From assembly GCA_007119395.1 (NCBI GenBank), contig SKPS01000317.1, positions 1 to 7,184 of the forward strand: a stretch of 7,184 bases of DNA, read 5' to 3'. Positions within the stretch are counted from its first letter, which is position 1. Every line of letters begins with the position of its first letter. The position numbers were made by a program, and so were the translations under genes. The notes beneath the pieces are model-generated. The model was not told where the DNA came from, searched no databases, and saw only the letters and a program-made list of their open reading frames with translations. This document shows positions 1 to 6,351 of the stretch, one piece after another. The stretch is from Lentimicrobiaceae bacterium. GTDB taxonomy: Bacteria; Bacteroidota; Bacteroidia; Bacteroidales; SKPS01.

Positions 1-1480
1 CCGATAGTTTTTTGAAGATTTTCAACCTGCTATTCATCGAAAAGAACCGATGCTTCAACGCCCCATTGGTTTCTGAGCTTCCCAGTACCATAACTCCATG
101 TTCATTCAGGCAGTAGTGAAACAGTTCCAGGATCTTTTTCTGTAAATCCTGTTCCAGATAGATGAGTAGATTACGGCAGGAAAGGATATCAATTTTTGAA
201 AACGGAGGATCCATGATGAGATTGTGTTGCGCAAAGACAACCATTCCTCGTATTTGGTTGTTGATATGATACCCCTCTTCATCCCTGGTAAAAAACCGTT
301 GTAACATGTGAACGGGTATATCTGCAATCATGCTTTCTGCATAAATGCCCTTTCTGGCAATCTCAATGGCTTTCACGTCAAGATCGGTTGCAAAAATGGC
401 GATGTTAAATCGCTTTGTTGGTTGAAGTTTCTCAGCGGCCTCGTACAGTATCATCGCCAGCGTATAGGCCTCTTCCCCGGTTGAACATGCAGGAATCCAT
501 GCCCTTACGTCTGAGGCGTTGGACATGCCATTCAAAATTTCAGGGATCACTTTGTTTTTTAACTCCTCCCACACCTTGCCGTCACGAAAAAAGCTGGTTA
601 CGCCAATCAGCAACTCTTTGAACAGAATCTCCTGCTCTTGAGGGTTTTGATGCAGATAGTTTGAATAGAGAGGGAGTTTGTCAATCTTGTGAACACCCAT
701 TCTTCGTTCGATACGACGGTATATGGTGTTCTTCTTGTACGAAGAAAAGTCATTGCCGGAGGAGATACGCAGTAAATTGATGATCTCGTCAATCGCCCCG
801 CTATTGTCGGCTTCGGAGTCAAGAAGGGTTTCCCCGGAAGGCAAATGGTGAAGCAATTGCAATAGCTTCGCCGGAAGCTCATCGGGTGGCGCAATGATAT
901 CTGCTAAAACCGACATGATGGCATGATTGGGCATGCTCTCGAATTTGGCCGTTGAAGGCTCTTGCACCATCACAATCCCATTTTTTTCTTTGATCGCGGC
1001 CAATCCGATACAGCCGTCAGAGCCCATCCCCGATAAAATGACACCCACACTGAGGTGTTCAAAATCATTGGCAAGTGAACGAAAAAAGAAATCTATAGGT
1101 AACCGCAAACCCCTCGGTTCAGAAGGGGACGAAAGTTGAAGAAATCCGTTCGAAATTGCCATGTTTTTATTCGGAGGAATCACAAATACGCAGTTGGGCC
1201 TGAGTCTCATCTGATCCTCAACCAGATAGACTTCAAGGCCGGTAATCCGTTGTAGTAATTCCGGTAACATCCCTTTCTGGGTGGGATCTAGGTGCTGGAC
1301 AATCACATAGGCCAATCCACTGTTTGGTGCTACATGGCTGAGAAATTTTTCCATGGCATCCAGCCCGCCGGCTGAAGCGCCAATCCCAACCACCCGGAAG
1401 CCGGCAGAAGGCGGTTGGCAATGGATCGAGTTTTTTGCTGCAGAATTGGCAGTAGATTGATTTGTAGTTATTATCCCCAC
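1..1480 (-). CDS. CheB-CheR fusion protein (methylesterase + methyltransferase), C-terminus cut by the window edge
   Basis: Continuous open frame of 493 codons running off the left edge, read directly from the reverse strand. An N-terminal CheB methylesterase domain (about residues 28-210) carries the catalytic triad: Ser36 in GIGASAGG, His63 in VQHLDP and Asp155 in SGMGSDG. A CheR domain follows: the helical N-terminal part has the YKxxTxxRRxxRRM-type signature at 248-261, the SAM-binding motif ACSTGEEAY is at 331-339, and the SCRNLLIYL motif is near 434-442. There is no receiver domain ahead of CheB, as is usual in these fusions, which often continue into coiled-coil, PAS and kinase domains; here that part lies outside the window. 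The family adds and removes methyl groups on receptor glutamates, but no receptor or flagellar gene is visible, so a chemotaxis role is unproven. No ATG precedes the GASAGG motif in frame; GTG at 1480 is the best start, after an in-frame TAG at 1505-1507. Confidence 0.93.
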   Translation of the reverse strand, partial: MGIITTNQSTANSAAKNSIHCQPPSAGFRVVGIGASAGGLDAMEKFLSHVAPNSGLAYVIVQHLDPTQKGMLPELLQRITGLEVYLVEDQMRLRPNCVFVIPPNKNMAISNGFLQLSSPSEPRGLRLPIDFFFRSLANDFEHLSVGVILSGMGSDGCIGLAAIKEKNGIVMVQEPSTAKFESMPNHAIMSVLADIIAPPDELPAKLLQLLHHLPSGETLLDSEADNSGAIDEIINLLRISSGNDFSSYKKNTIYRRIERRMGVHKIDKLPLYSNYLHQNPQEQEILFKELLIGVTSFFRDGKVWEELKNKVIPEILNGMSNASDVRAWIPACSTGEEAYTLAMILYEAAEKLQPTKRFNIAIFATDLDVKAIEIARKGIYAESMIADIPVHMLQRFFTRDEEGYHINNQIRGMVVFAQHNLIMDPPFSKIDILSCRNLLIYLEQDLQKKILELFHYCLNEHGVMVLGSSETNGALKHRFFSMNSRLKIFKKLS

Positions 1481-1686
1481 TTCACTGTGTTGTTTATGAA
1501 TGATCTATATACGATTGAGATGGTGTATGTCCCACGAAAGACAAATTAGGCCTCATGCAATTTTTTTGATGCATCATTTGCAAAGATCGTTAAAAATTCC
1601 CTTCAAATCGTTTGAGAAATGTTTATGCCTAATTACCAAAATTTTATGTTGATCGTCTCAGTGGAATCTTTGAAACATTTTGCCAG

Positions 1687-3165
1687 TTACAATTTAAAAA
1701 CTTTCCTGAAATGGTATCCGTAAATTGAAAACTCAATAGCATCAACCATCGAACGTGGGCGCATCCGAAATGTCCAAAACAGGAGCTTCCAATACTCAAG
1801 CCTTCCCCTTTCCCAAATGCCAATAATCCATATTGATTTCAGAAATCCCTTTAACGCATTGATGTTGATGCGTGCAGGGTGCACAGATTGTGGTTTGTAA
1901 TGACGCAATAGTCTGCGGATTCTCTGATAATAGGGCTTGACCGAATAAATGTCTTGGATAATGCGGTTGTACCCATCAATCAGTTCAGACTGCTTCATCT
2001 TAGGTACGAAATTCAGCGACAAGTCCGTATTGTTGCCGGATGAATCATGAATAATACGCCCCTCATTGGCTAAGCGCTTATAGAGCTTCGTGTTTTTTGG
2101 AGCATTCAGCAATCCCACCATAGCCGATACAATCCCACTTTCCTGAATGAACTCCACCTGACGATGAAACACTGATGAAGAGTCTTTATCAAAGCCAACA
2201 ATAAATCCTCCTGAAACCCATAACCCTGCCTGCTGTATCTGCCTGACACTCTCCAGCAAATCCCTGTTTCTGTTTTGAACCTTATTGCAATCTCGCAATG
2301 ACTCCTCTTCTGGTGTTTCTATACCTATAAACACTGATTTGAACCCCGTATCTACCATCAATTGCAATGTTTCGGCATCATCAGCCAGATCAATAGAGGC
2401 CTCTGCCGTAAAGATGAATGGGTTTCCATGGCTTTGCATCCATCCTTTCATGGCTGGCAGTAACTCCTCTTTGACATATTTTTTGTTGCCGATGAAATTG
2501 TCATCTACTATAAAAACTGATCCCTTCCATTTTTGCTGATAGAGTACATCCAGTTCATCCAATATCTGCTTTGTGGTTTTTACCCTCACTTTATGACCCA
2601 GCAGAGTAGTTATCTCACAAAAGTCGCATGAGAAGGGGCACCCCCGCGATATCTGGATACTCATATATGCATATGCCTTTTTTGCCAACAAACTGAATTG
2701 GGGAACAGGAGATTGAGTGAGGTCTGCATATTCATTTGTGCCATAGACTTTTAATGGTTTTCGGCCTTTTGCAATGTCTTCCAGAAACAGAGGAAGGGTT
2801 ATCTCTGCTTCATTCAGTATAAGTGTGTCGATCTCAGGAAAGTCATTTGGTCTCTGGGTGAAAAGAGGCCCACCCGCTACTGTTTTTACGTCTGCATTGG
2901 CACACAATTCTAGCACCCTCTTTGCGGAAGCCATCTGGATGTTCATTGCACTGATGAAGACGTAATCGGCCCAATGGATGTCGCTCTGATGCAACGGCTC
3001 TACATTCATATCCACAACTCGTTTATTCCAGGTGTCGGGCAGCATCGCAGCAATGGTAATCAACCCCAGTGGGGGCATAGCCGCTTTTTTAGAAATGAAA
3101 CTTAATGCATACCTGAAACTCCAGAATGAATCAGGGTACTGAGGGAAAACCAATAAGATGTTCAT
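1687..3165 (-). CDS. B12-binding-domain radical SAM protein, HpnP/DUF4070-like
   Basis: Complete 492-residue protein. The N-terminal cobalamin-binding-type domain (about 1-150) begins MNILLVFPQYPDSFWSF and contains PPLGLITIAAMLP (31-43), VVDMN (50-54) and AGGPLFT (97-103); it lacks the DxHxxG cobalamin motif, as do HpnP-type relatives. The radical SAM core (about 165-370) has the CX3CX2C cluster ligands Cys176, Cys180 and Cys183, the VDDNFIGNKK segment (220-229), GIETP (281-285) and GGFIVGFD (319-326). The C-terminal part, ending in a basic and aromatic tail, fits DUF4070. The family binds a [4Fe-4S] cluster and SAM to start radical chemistry; characterised relatives include the hopanoid C-2 methylase HpnP. 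The substrate here is unknown: no hopanoid gene is visible. The ATG at 3165 gives the standard family N-terminus and sits 29 nt below a -7 promoter match. An AraC gene lies 89 bp upstream on the same strand. Confidence 0.93.
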   Translation of the reverse strand: MNILLVFPQYPDSFWSFRYALSFISKKAAMPPLGLITIAAMLPDTWNKRVVDMNVEPLHQSDIHWADYVFISAMNIQMASAKRVLELCANADVKTVAGGPLFTQRPNDFPEIDTLILNEAEITLPLFLEDIAKGRKPLKVYGTNEYADLTQSPVPQFSLLAKKAYAYMSIQISRGCPFSCDFCEITTLLGHKVRVKTTKQILDELDVLYQQKWKGSVFIVDDNFIGNKKYVKEELLPAMKGWMQSHGNPFIFTAEASIDLADDAETLQLMVDTGFKSVFIGIETPEEESLRDCNKVQNRNRDLLESVRQIQQAGLWVSGGFIVGFDKDSSSVFHRQVEFIQESGIVSAMVGLLNAPKNTKLYKRLANEGRIIHDSSGNNTDLSLNFVPKMKQSELIDGYNRIIQDIYSVKPYYQRIRRLLRHYKPQSVHPARININALKGFLKSIWIIGIWERGRLEYWKLLFWTFRMRPRSMVDAIEFSIYGYHFRKVFKL

Positions 3166-3194
3166 GAATACAAGGGATTAGTTGAGATATTTTG

Positions 3195-3202
3195 CAAACT
3201 TA
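3195..3202 (-). promoter_or_regulatory. Bacteroidota-type -7 promoter element for the radical SAM gene
   Basis: Minus-strand TAAGTTTG is an exact match to the Bacteroidota -7 consensus TAnnTTTG. It ends 29 nt before the ATG at 3165, implying a short 5' leader of roughly 25 nt. I did not find a TTTG -33 element at the usual 19-21 nt spacing, so this is half a promoter by sequence. If real, the radical SAM gene can be transcribed independently of the upstream araC gene. Confidence 0.5.
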
Positions 3203-3254
3203 ATCCCATGTTTGTTGAAGAGTGTTACGAAAATCAGACAAAAATTTACACAAT

Positions 3255-3821
3255 TTACAGTTCTTCCAGTTTTATCCTGCTTTTACCACCCAATGCCTTA
3301 TAGTGAGAAGGAGTAACACCGGTGTTTTTCTTAAATTGGTTCGATAGGTGGGCAACACTGCTGTAGTTGAGCCTGTAAGAAATCTCTGTAAGGGATAACT
3401 CGTCGTAGATGAGCAACTCCTTAGCCCGCTCAATCTTGTGGTTGATGATGAATTGCTCAATGGTTATACCCACGTTTTTAGAAAACAGATTGGAAAGGTA
3501 GTTGTAGTTCAGGTTTAGTTTTTCACTAAGCATATCAGAGAAATTGATGTACTGATTCGCTTCGCTGTAATGCACCATTTCAACAATAACACATTTTATT
3601 TTTTCGATCAAAATGTCTGTTTTGTCCTCAAGCACAATAAGTCCAATCTGTTGCAGAGCATTTCGCAATTGTGCTTTTTGTTCCCCATTTAAATTATGTA
3701 AGATCTCTGCTTCACCTAGCTCTATGGTTTTGCATGCGATCCCCAGCTGATCAAGCGCTGCCCTTACCGCTAACTTGCAGCGGTGGGATACCATGTGCTT
3801 GATGTGTAGTTTCGTCGTCAT
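3255..3821 (-). CDS. AraC-family transcriptional regulator with HMA-like N-terminal domain
   Basis: Complete 188-residue protein. The C-terminal two-helix-turn-helix AraC DNA-binding domain spans about 90-178, with the recognisable stretches FIINHKIERAKELL, LTEISYRLNYSSVAHLSNQF and TGVTPSHYK. The N-terminal roughly 80 residues are not a cupin or sugar-binding domain. They resemble a heavy-metal-associated (ferredoxin-like) fold seen in many short Bacteroidota AraC proteins, where the signature is usually MVCxRC followed by a conserved LGE. Here it reads MVSHRC (10-15), so the first ligand position is Ser12 and only Cys15 remains; LGE is at 35-37. Metal sensing by a normal CxxC is therefore doubtful. 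It lies 89 bp upstream of the radical SAM gene in the same orientation, making that gene a candidate target. Its own upstream region is unusually structured. No Shine-Dalgarno sequence is evident before the ATG. Confidence 0.94.
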   Translation of the reverse strand: MTTKLHIKHMVSHRCKLAVRAALDQLGIACKTIELGEAEILHNLNGEQKAQLRNALQQIGLIVLEDKTDILIEKIKCVIVEMVHYSEANQYINFSDMLSEKLNLNYNYLSNLFSKNVGITIEQFIINHKIERAKELLIYDELSLTEISYRLNYSSVAHLSNQFKKNTGVTPSHYKALGGKSRIKLEEL

Positions 3822-3861
3822 ATTGCAGAGAAACAGTTTGAACTATAAATAATTACCTTAT

Positions 3862-3990
3862 TTGCACCGATACAGCAATTCAGATGGCGCCCCTGTAAGG
3901 TAAGCCGGTAAAGCCAGATCGGTGGTTTAACCCAGGGACTTCCACCCAGAGAAGCGCCGGCGGATCAGGCATTGACACTTGTCATGGTAT
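3862..3990 (-). promoter_or_regulatory. Structured leader RNA candidate upstream of araC (or group II intron fragment)
   Basis: This GC-rich stretch lies between a -7 element and the araC start and folds densely when read on the minus strand. Visible pairings are a TGAC/GTCA hairpin with AAGT loop (3984-3973); a 9-bp helix of 3958-3950 (GGCGCTTCT) with 3894-3886 (AGGGGCGCC), including two G-U pairs; a GGG/CCC hairpin (3947-3945 with 3937-3935); and TTGC/GCAA (3878-3875 with 3865-3862). A 5-bp GCCGG/CCGGC helix (3961-3957 with 3908-3904) competes with the 9-bp helix for the same bases. I do not recognise a known riboswitch class. The GGGTGGAAGTCCC segment resembles the 5' domain I of bacterial group II introns, so a decayed intron piece is the main alternative. 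No reverse transcriptase is nearby. Confidence 0.4.
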
Positions 3991-3993
3991 TAA

Positions 3994-4001
3994 CAAAGAT
4001 A
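3994..4001 (-). promoter_or_regulatory. Bacteroidota-type -7 promoter element upstream of araC
   Basis: Minus-strand TATCTTTG is an exact match to the TAnnTTTG consensus. It would start transcription near 3988, giving araC a leader of about 165 nt that contains the foldable segment. No TTTG is present at the usual -33 spacing. Confidence 0.45.
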
Positions 4002-4393
4002 CACAATTAATACGGCAGAGCCTACTTTATTTGCGGTTTTTTGTTCTGATAATCAAAAATCTTACAGAATAAACCTGGTGGTTTGTGGCGATAAAGAGCG
4101 CCCCGTGGTGACCTTATGTGCATTATTGGCAATATTTTATGGAACGCAGATGACGCAGGTTTTAATTCGTCTAGCCAAAAGGCAACAAACTTTAAGCCCA
4201 AAACATACTCAATATCTGAGCTTTGCATTATAGCCGTCAATTGATGCACAATTAACCGGGAACTAGGTCATCTCAGTGCCTCCACTCCTTTTCGCAGTCG
4301 AAGCAATAGTGCCTCTTTTTAAAAAATGGCAGAGGTATTCAGGCAAACAGCAACAGCACTGTGAGATAGCTGGGGCGTTGTTGTTTCTGGATG
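4002..4393. other. Noncoding region between araC promoter and IS66 element
   Basis: About 390 bp with no gene I can support. Short open frames on the minus strand (4022-4249 and 4263-4454) have no recognisable domain, and the second runs through the IS terminal repeat, so I treat them as chance. The stretch holds a GGCG/CGCC hairpin near 4087-4102 and an intergenic repeat-like phrase at 4144-4163. Confidence 0.6.
4144..4163. repeat. Short intergenic repeat phrase, copy 1
   Basis: The segment GATGACGCAGGTTTT (4149-4163) matches GATTACGCGGTTTTT at 6337-6351 in 12 of 15 positions, same orientation. Phrases of this style recur in Bacteroidota intergenic DNA; that is general knowledge, not a search result. 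The two copies lie on opposite sides of the IS element. Confidence 0.35.
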
Positions 4394-4411
4394 GTAACTG
4401 TTTAGCTGCCT
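4392..4411 (+). repeat. Left terminal inverted repeat of the IS66 element
   Basis: TGGTAACTGTTTAGCTGCCT is the perfect reverse complement of 6153-6172. IS66-family ends characteristically begin GTAA, which places the true left tip at 4394; the outer TG (4392-4393) matches the right side as well and may be coincidence. Confidence 0.92.
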
Positions 4412-4661
4412 CAGGACACCTTTTAGCTCCTGATTGATCGTTTTTGTGTTGCAATATGTTGTTTTGCGTTGCAAATTTACGAAAATAGCTGCGTTGTTAA
4501 CATTTATTGTCTGTCGGTGTTGGTAAGTTTTTGTTTTTGGAGTTTTTAAAGCTCTGTAGATTTTGATATTTCTATTTTGATGCGAGCTTTGTTTTCAATT
4601 TTTAAATCTTAAGGGGTTTATTTTTAAAATCACTGTGATATCAACAATTTCAATGTTTTAA

Positions 4662-4679
4662 GGCTAATAACTTTTAGCC
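4662..4679 (+). promoter_or_regulatory. Hairpin just upstream of the transposase start
   Basis: GGCTAA (4662-4667) pairs perfectly with TTAGCC (4674-4679) around a 6-nt loop. It ends 7 nt before the TTG at 4687, so it covers the place where a ribosome would load. Many IS elements limit transposase synthesis with such hairpins, especially on transcripts read in from outside; that role here is inference. Confidence 0.45.
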
Positions 4680-4686
4680 CAAAAGC

Positions 4687-6162
4687 TTGACTTTTCATGC
4701 AATTGAGCTGTATTTTTGTCAAAAATATACTTTGGACTATTCAGACAAAATACAAGAGTTTGTTCGCACTATTGAAACCCTCTCTAACCAATTAAAAGAG
4801 CTAGAGGTTGAGATTGCTGTTTTGCGCAATGAGAATTCAGCATTGCGCAATGAAGTAGCCGAACTCAAGGCTCGTTTATCTACCAACAGCAACAACAGTC
4901 ACAAACCTCCATCCAGTGATGGTTATACAAAAAAGCCAGCATTCCCCAGAACCAAGGGAGGGAAACGTGGTGGGCAAACCGGTCATAAGGGTCGCACATT
5001 ACAACAGATGAAAAATCCTGATGAAGTGGTTGTATGTGCTCCTCAAAGCTGCACTTGTGGCAGGGATTTTACACCGGAAGATCTTGTTATGACCGAGAGG
5101 CGGCAGGTTTTCGAACTTCCCAAGCCACAACTGAAGACCATTGAGTATCAATTGCACAGAGCCACATGTCCTGATTGTGGTCAAGTTCATGTTGCTGATG
5201 CACCAGACGATGTCAATGCCCCTACACAATACGGCAGTAATGCAAAGGCAATGGCTGTGATGTTAAATGTGCACCATAAAATCCCACTAAAACGGGTTCA
5301 GCTCTTGTTTGGTGATCTTTACGGCCATTCCATGAATGAATCCACCCTGTATTCAGCCAGTCAAAAATGCTATGATTTGTTGGAGTCGAGTGAGCAGATA
5401 ATCAAATCCAGAATTAGTAGTTCCAGCATATGCCATGCCGATGAAACCGGACAAAGAGTCGATGGTAGGTTAATGTGGCTCCATACAGCAGGGAATCAAT
5501 CCGCCACATATCTTTTCGTCGATGAAAAAAGAGGCATATCAGCCATCGAAGGTTCAAAGTCGGCACTAAAAGAGTTTGCCGGGTGGCTTATACACGATTG
5601 CTGGGGCAGCTATTTCAATCTGAACCATGTCAAACACGCACTCTGTGGAGCACATATTCTCAGAGAACTCACCTGGCTGATTGACAATAAGAACTCCCAG
5701 TGGGCACAACAGTTTAAGTCGTTTCTTTTGAAAGTTAAAGAACTGCCTTATGAAGACAGGGTCAAACGACGACAATGGATATTGACAACATATGATGCAA
5801 CAATAGCCCTTGCTCTTCAAGAGGAACCGCCACCCTATAAAGATCCCAATAAAAAGGGTCGAAAAAAACGAACCAAAGGAAGAAATCTGGCGGAACGTCT
5901 TGAGAAGCGCAAGGAGGCAGTACTGGCATTTGCTTTTAAACAAGAGGTTCCATTTACAAATAATCTTGCCGAGCGAGATGTAAGACATGTCAAGATCAAA
6001 CAAAAGGTATCGACAAGCTTCCGTACTATGAGAGGAGCAGAGATCTATGCCCGGATCGAAGGGTTCATCTCAACAGCAAGAAAACAAAACCGCAATATCT
6101 TTCAGGAATTATGTGATACCTTTGTCGGGCACAACTTCCTCACAAGAGAGGTAGGCAGCTAA
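4687..6162 (+). CDS. IS66-family transposase (TnpC type)
   Basis: 491 residues if translation starts at TTG 4687. A coiled-coil region (about 24-64) precedes the family signature NSHKPPSSDG (70-79) and a Gly/Lys-rich stretch, KGGKRGGQTGHKGR (90-103). A zinc-binding CxC...CxxC follows at Cys122, Cys124, Cys161 and Cys164. The DDE catalytic residues are visible: Asp252 in HADET, Asp304 in HDCWGSY and Glu429 in NNLAERD. It cuts and joins the element's ends during transposition. There is no in-frame ATG before residue 108, and an in-frame TAG lies at 4675-4677; the start must be TTG 4687, TTG 4732 or another non-ATG codon. An out-of-frame ATG at 4697 opens a 32-codon frame over the gene's beginning. 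The stop codon (6160-6162) lies inside the right terminal repeat. Confidence 0.94.
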   Translation: MTFHAIELYFCQKYTLDYSDKIQEFVRTIETLSNQLKELEVEIAVLRNENSALRNEVAELKARLSTNSNNSHKPPSSDGYTKKPAFPRTKGGKRGGQTGHKGRTLQQMKNPDEVVVCAPQSCTCGRDFTPEDLVMTERRQVFELPKPQLKTIEYQLHRATCPDCGQVHVADAPDDVNAPTQYGSNAKAMAVMLNVHHKIPLKRVQLLFGDLYGHSMNESTLYSASQKCYDLLESSEQIIKSRISSSSICHADETGQRVDGRLMWLHTAGNQSATYLFVDEKRGISAIEGSKSALKEFAGWLIHDCWGSYFNLNHVKHALCGAHILRELTWLIDNKNSQWAQQFKSFLLKVKELPYEDRVKRRQWILTTYDATIALALQEEPPPYKDPNKKGRKKRTKGRNLAERLEKRKEAVLAFAFKQEVPFTNNLAERDVRHVKIKQKVSTSFRTMRGAEIYARIEGFISTARKQNRNIFQELCDTFVGHNFLTREVGS

Positions 6163-6172
6163 ACAGTTACCA
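6153..6172 (-). repeat. Right terminal inverted repeat of the IS66 element
   Basis: AGGCAGCTAAACAGTTACCA is the perfect reverse complement of 4392-4411. The tip by the GTAA rule is 6170. The TAA of the transposase is part of this repeat. Confidence 0.92.
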
Positions 6173-6336
6173 CCGCCGAAATATTGGATAGGTTGTATGG
6201 GTTTGGCGACTAAGCTCAATGGGATGTTATTGATGCAATCCAAATTGCCAAATGCCGGTTTCATTATGACGATTGACGTGATAGAAATCTCATTTTTTCA
6301 CCCCGAATCCGCCAGTAGTCAGACATCTTCACCACG

Positions 6337-6351
6337 GATTACGCGGTTTTT
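6337..6351. repeat. Short intergenic repeat phrase, copy 2
   Basis: GATTACGCGGTTTTT matches 4149-4163 in 12 of 15 positions and directly abuts the inverted-repeat element that begins at 6352. Confidence 0.35.

Larger units (their letters stand above)
4394..6170 (+). mobile_element. IS66-family insertion sequence, single-ORF (ISBst12-like) type
   Basis: A 1777 bp element defined by perfect inverted repeats with GTAA tips and one transposase gene. Canonical IS66 elements are about 2.5 kb with three genes (tnpA, tnpB, tnpC). Here the left 290 bp (4394-4686) is AT-rich and noncoding, and only the large transposase is present, which fits the ISBst12-like subgroup. The 8 bp next to each tip (tctggatg on the left, caccgccg on the right) do not match, so the expected 8 bp target duplication is missing. 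The element is apparently intact otherwise. It lies on the opposite strand to all other genes in the window. Confidence 0.9.

Noticed and set aside
1567..1576. Perfect palindrome TGATGCATCA between the radical SAM and CheB-CheR genes
   Set aside because: Considered as an operator or terminator; it is short, has no T-run after it on the minus strand, and has no second copy in the window.
1551..1610. Possible promoter for the CheB-CheR gene
   Set aside because: Near-matches to TAnnTTTG on the minus strand (such as GATCTTTG) each have a mismatch and no TTTG at the right spacing.
3862..3990. Cobalamin, TPP or FMN riboswitch upstream of a B12-related gene cluster
   Set aside because: The conserved boxes of those classes are not visible, and the segment precedes araC, not the B12-type enzyme directly.
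4022..4249. 75-codon open frame on the minus strand
   Set aside because: No recognisable domain, and it overlaps an intergenic repeat phrase; composition looks like noncoding DNA.
4263..4454. 63-codon open frame on the minus strand
   Set aside because: It runs across the left IS66 terminal repeat and shows no family signature; an equally long frame is open on the other strand.
4629..4639. ATCACTGTGAT inverted repeat resembling a CRP-type site inside the IS left end
   Set aside because: Only 11 bp, in AT-rich DNA, and without a convincing promoter placed next to it.
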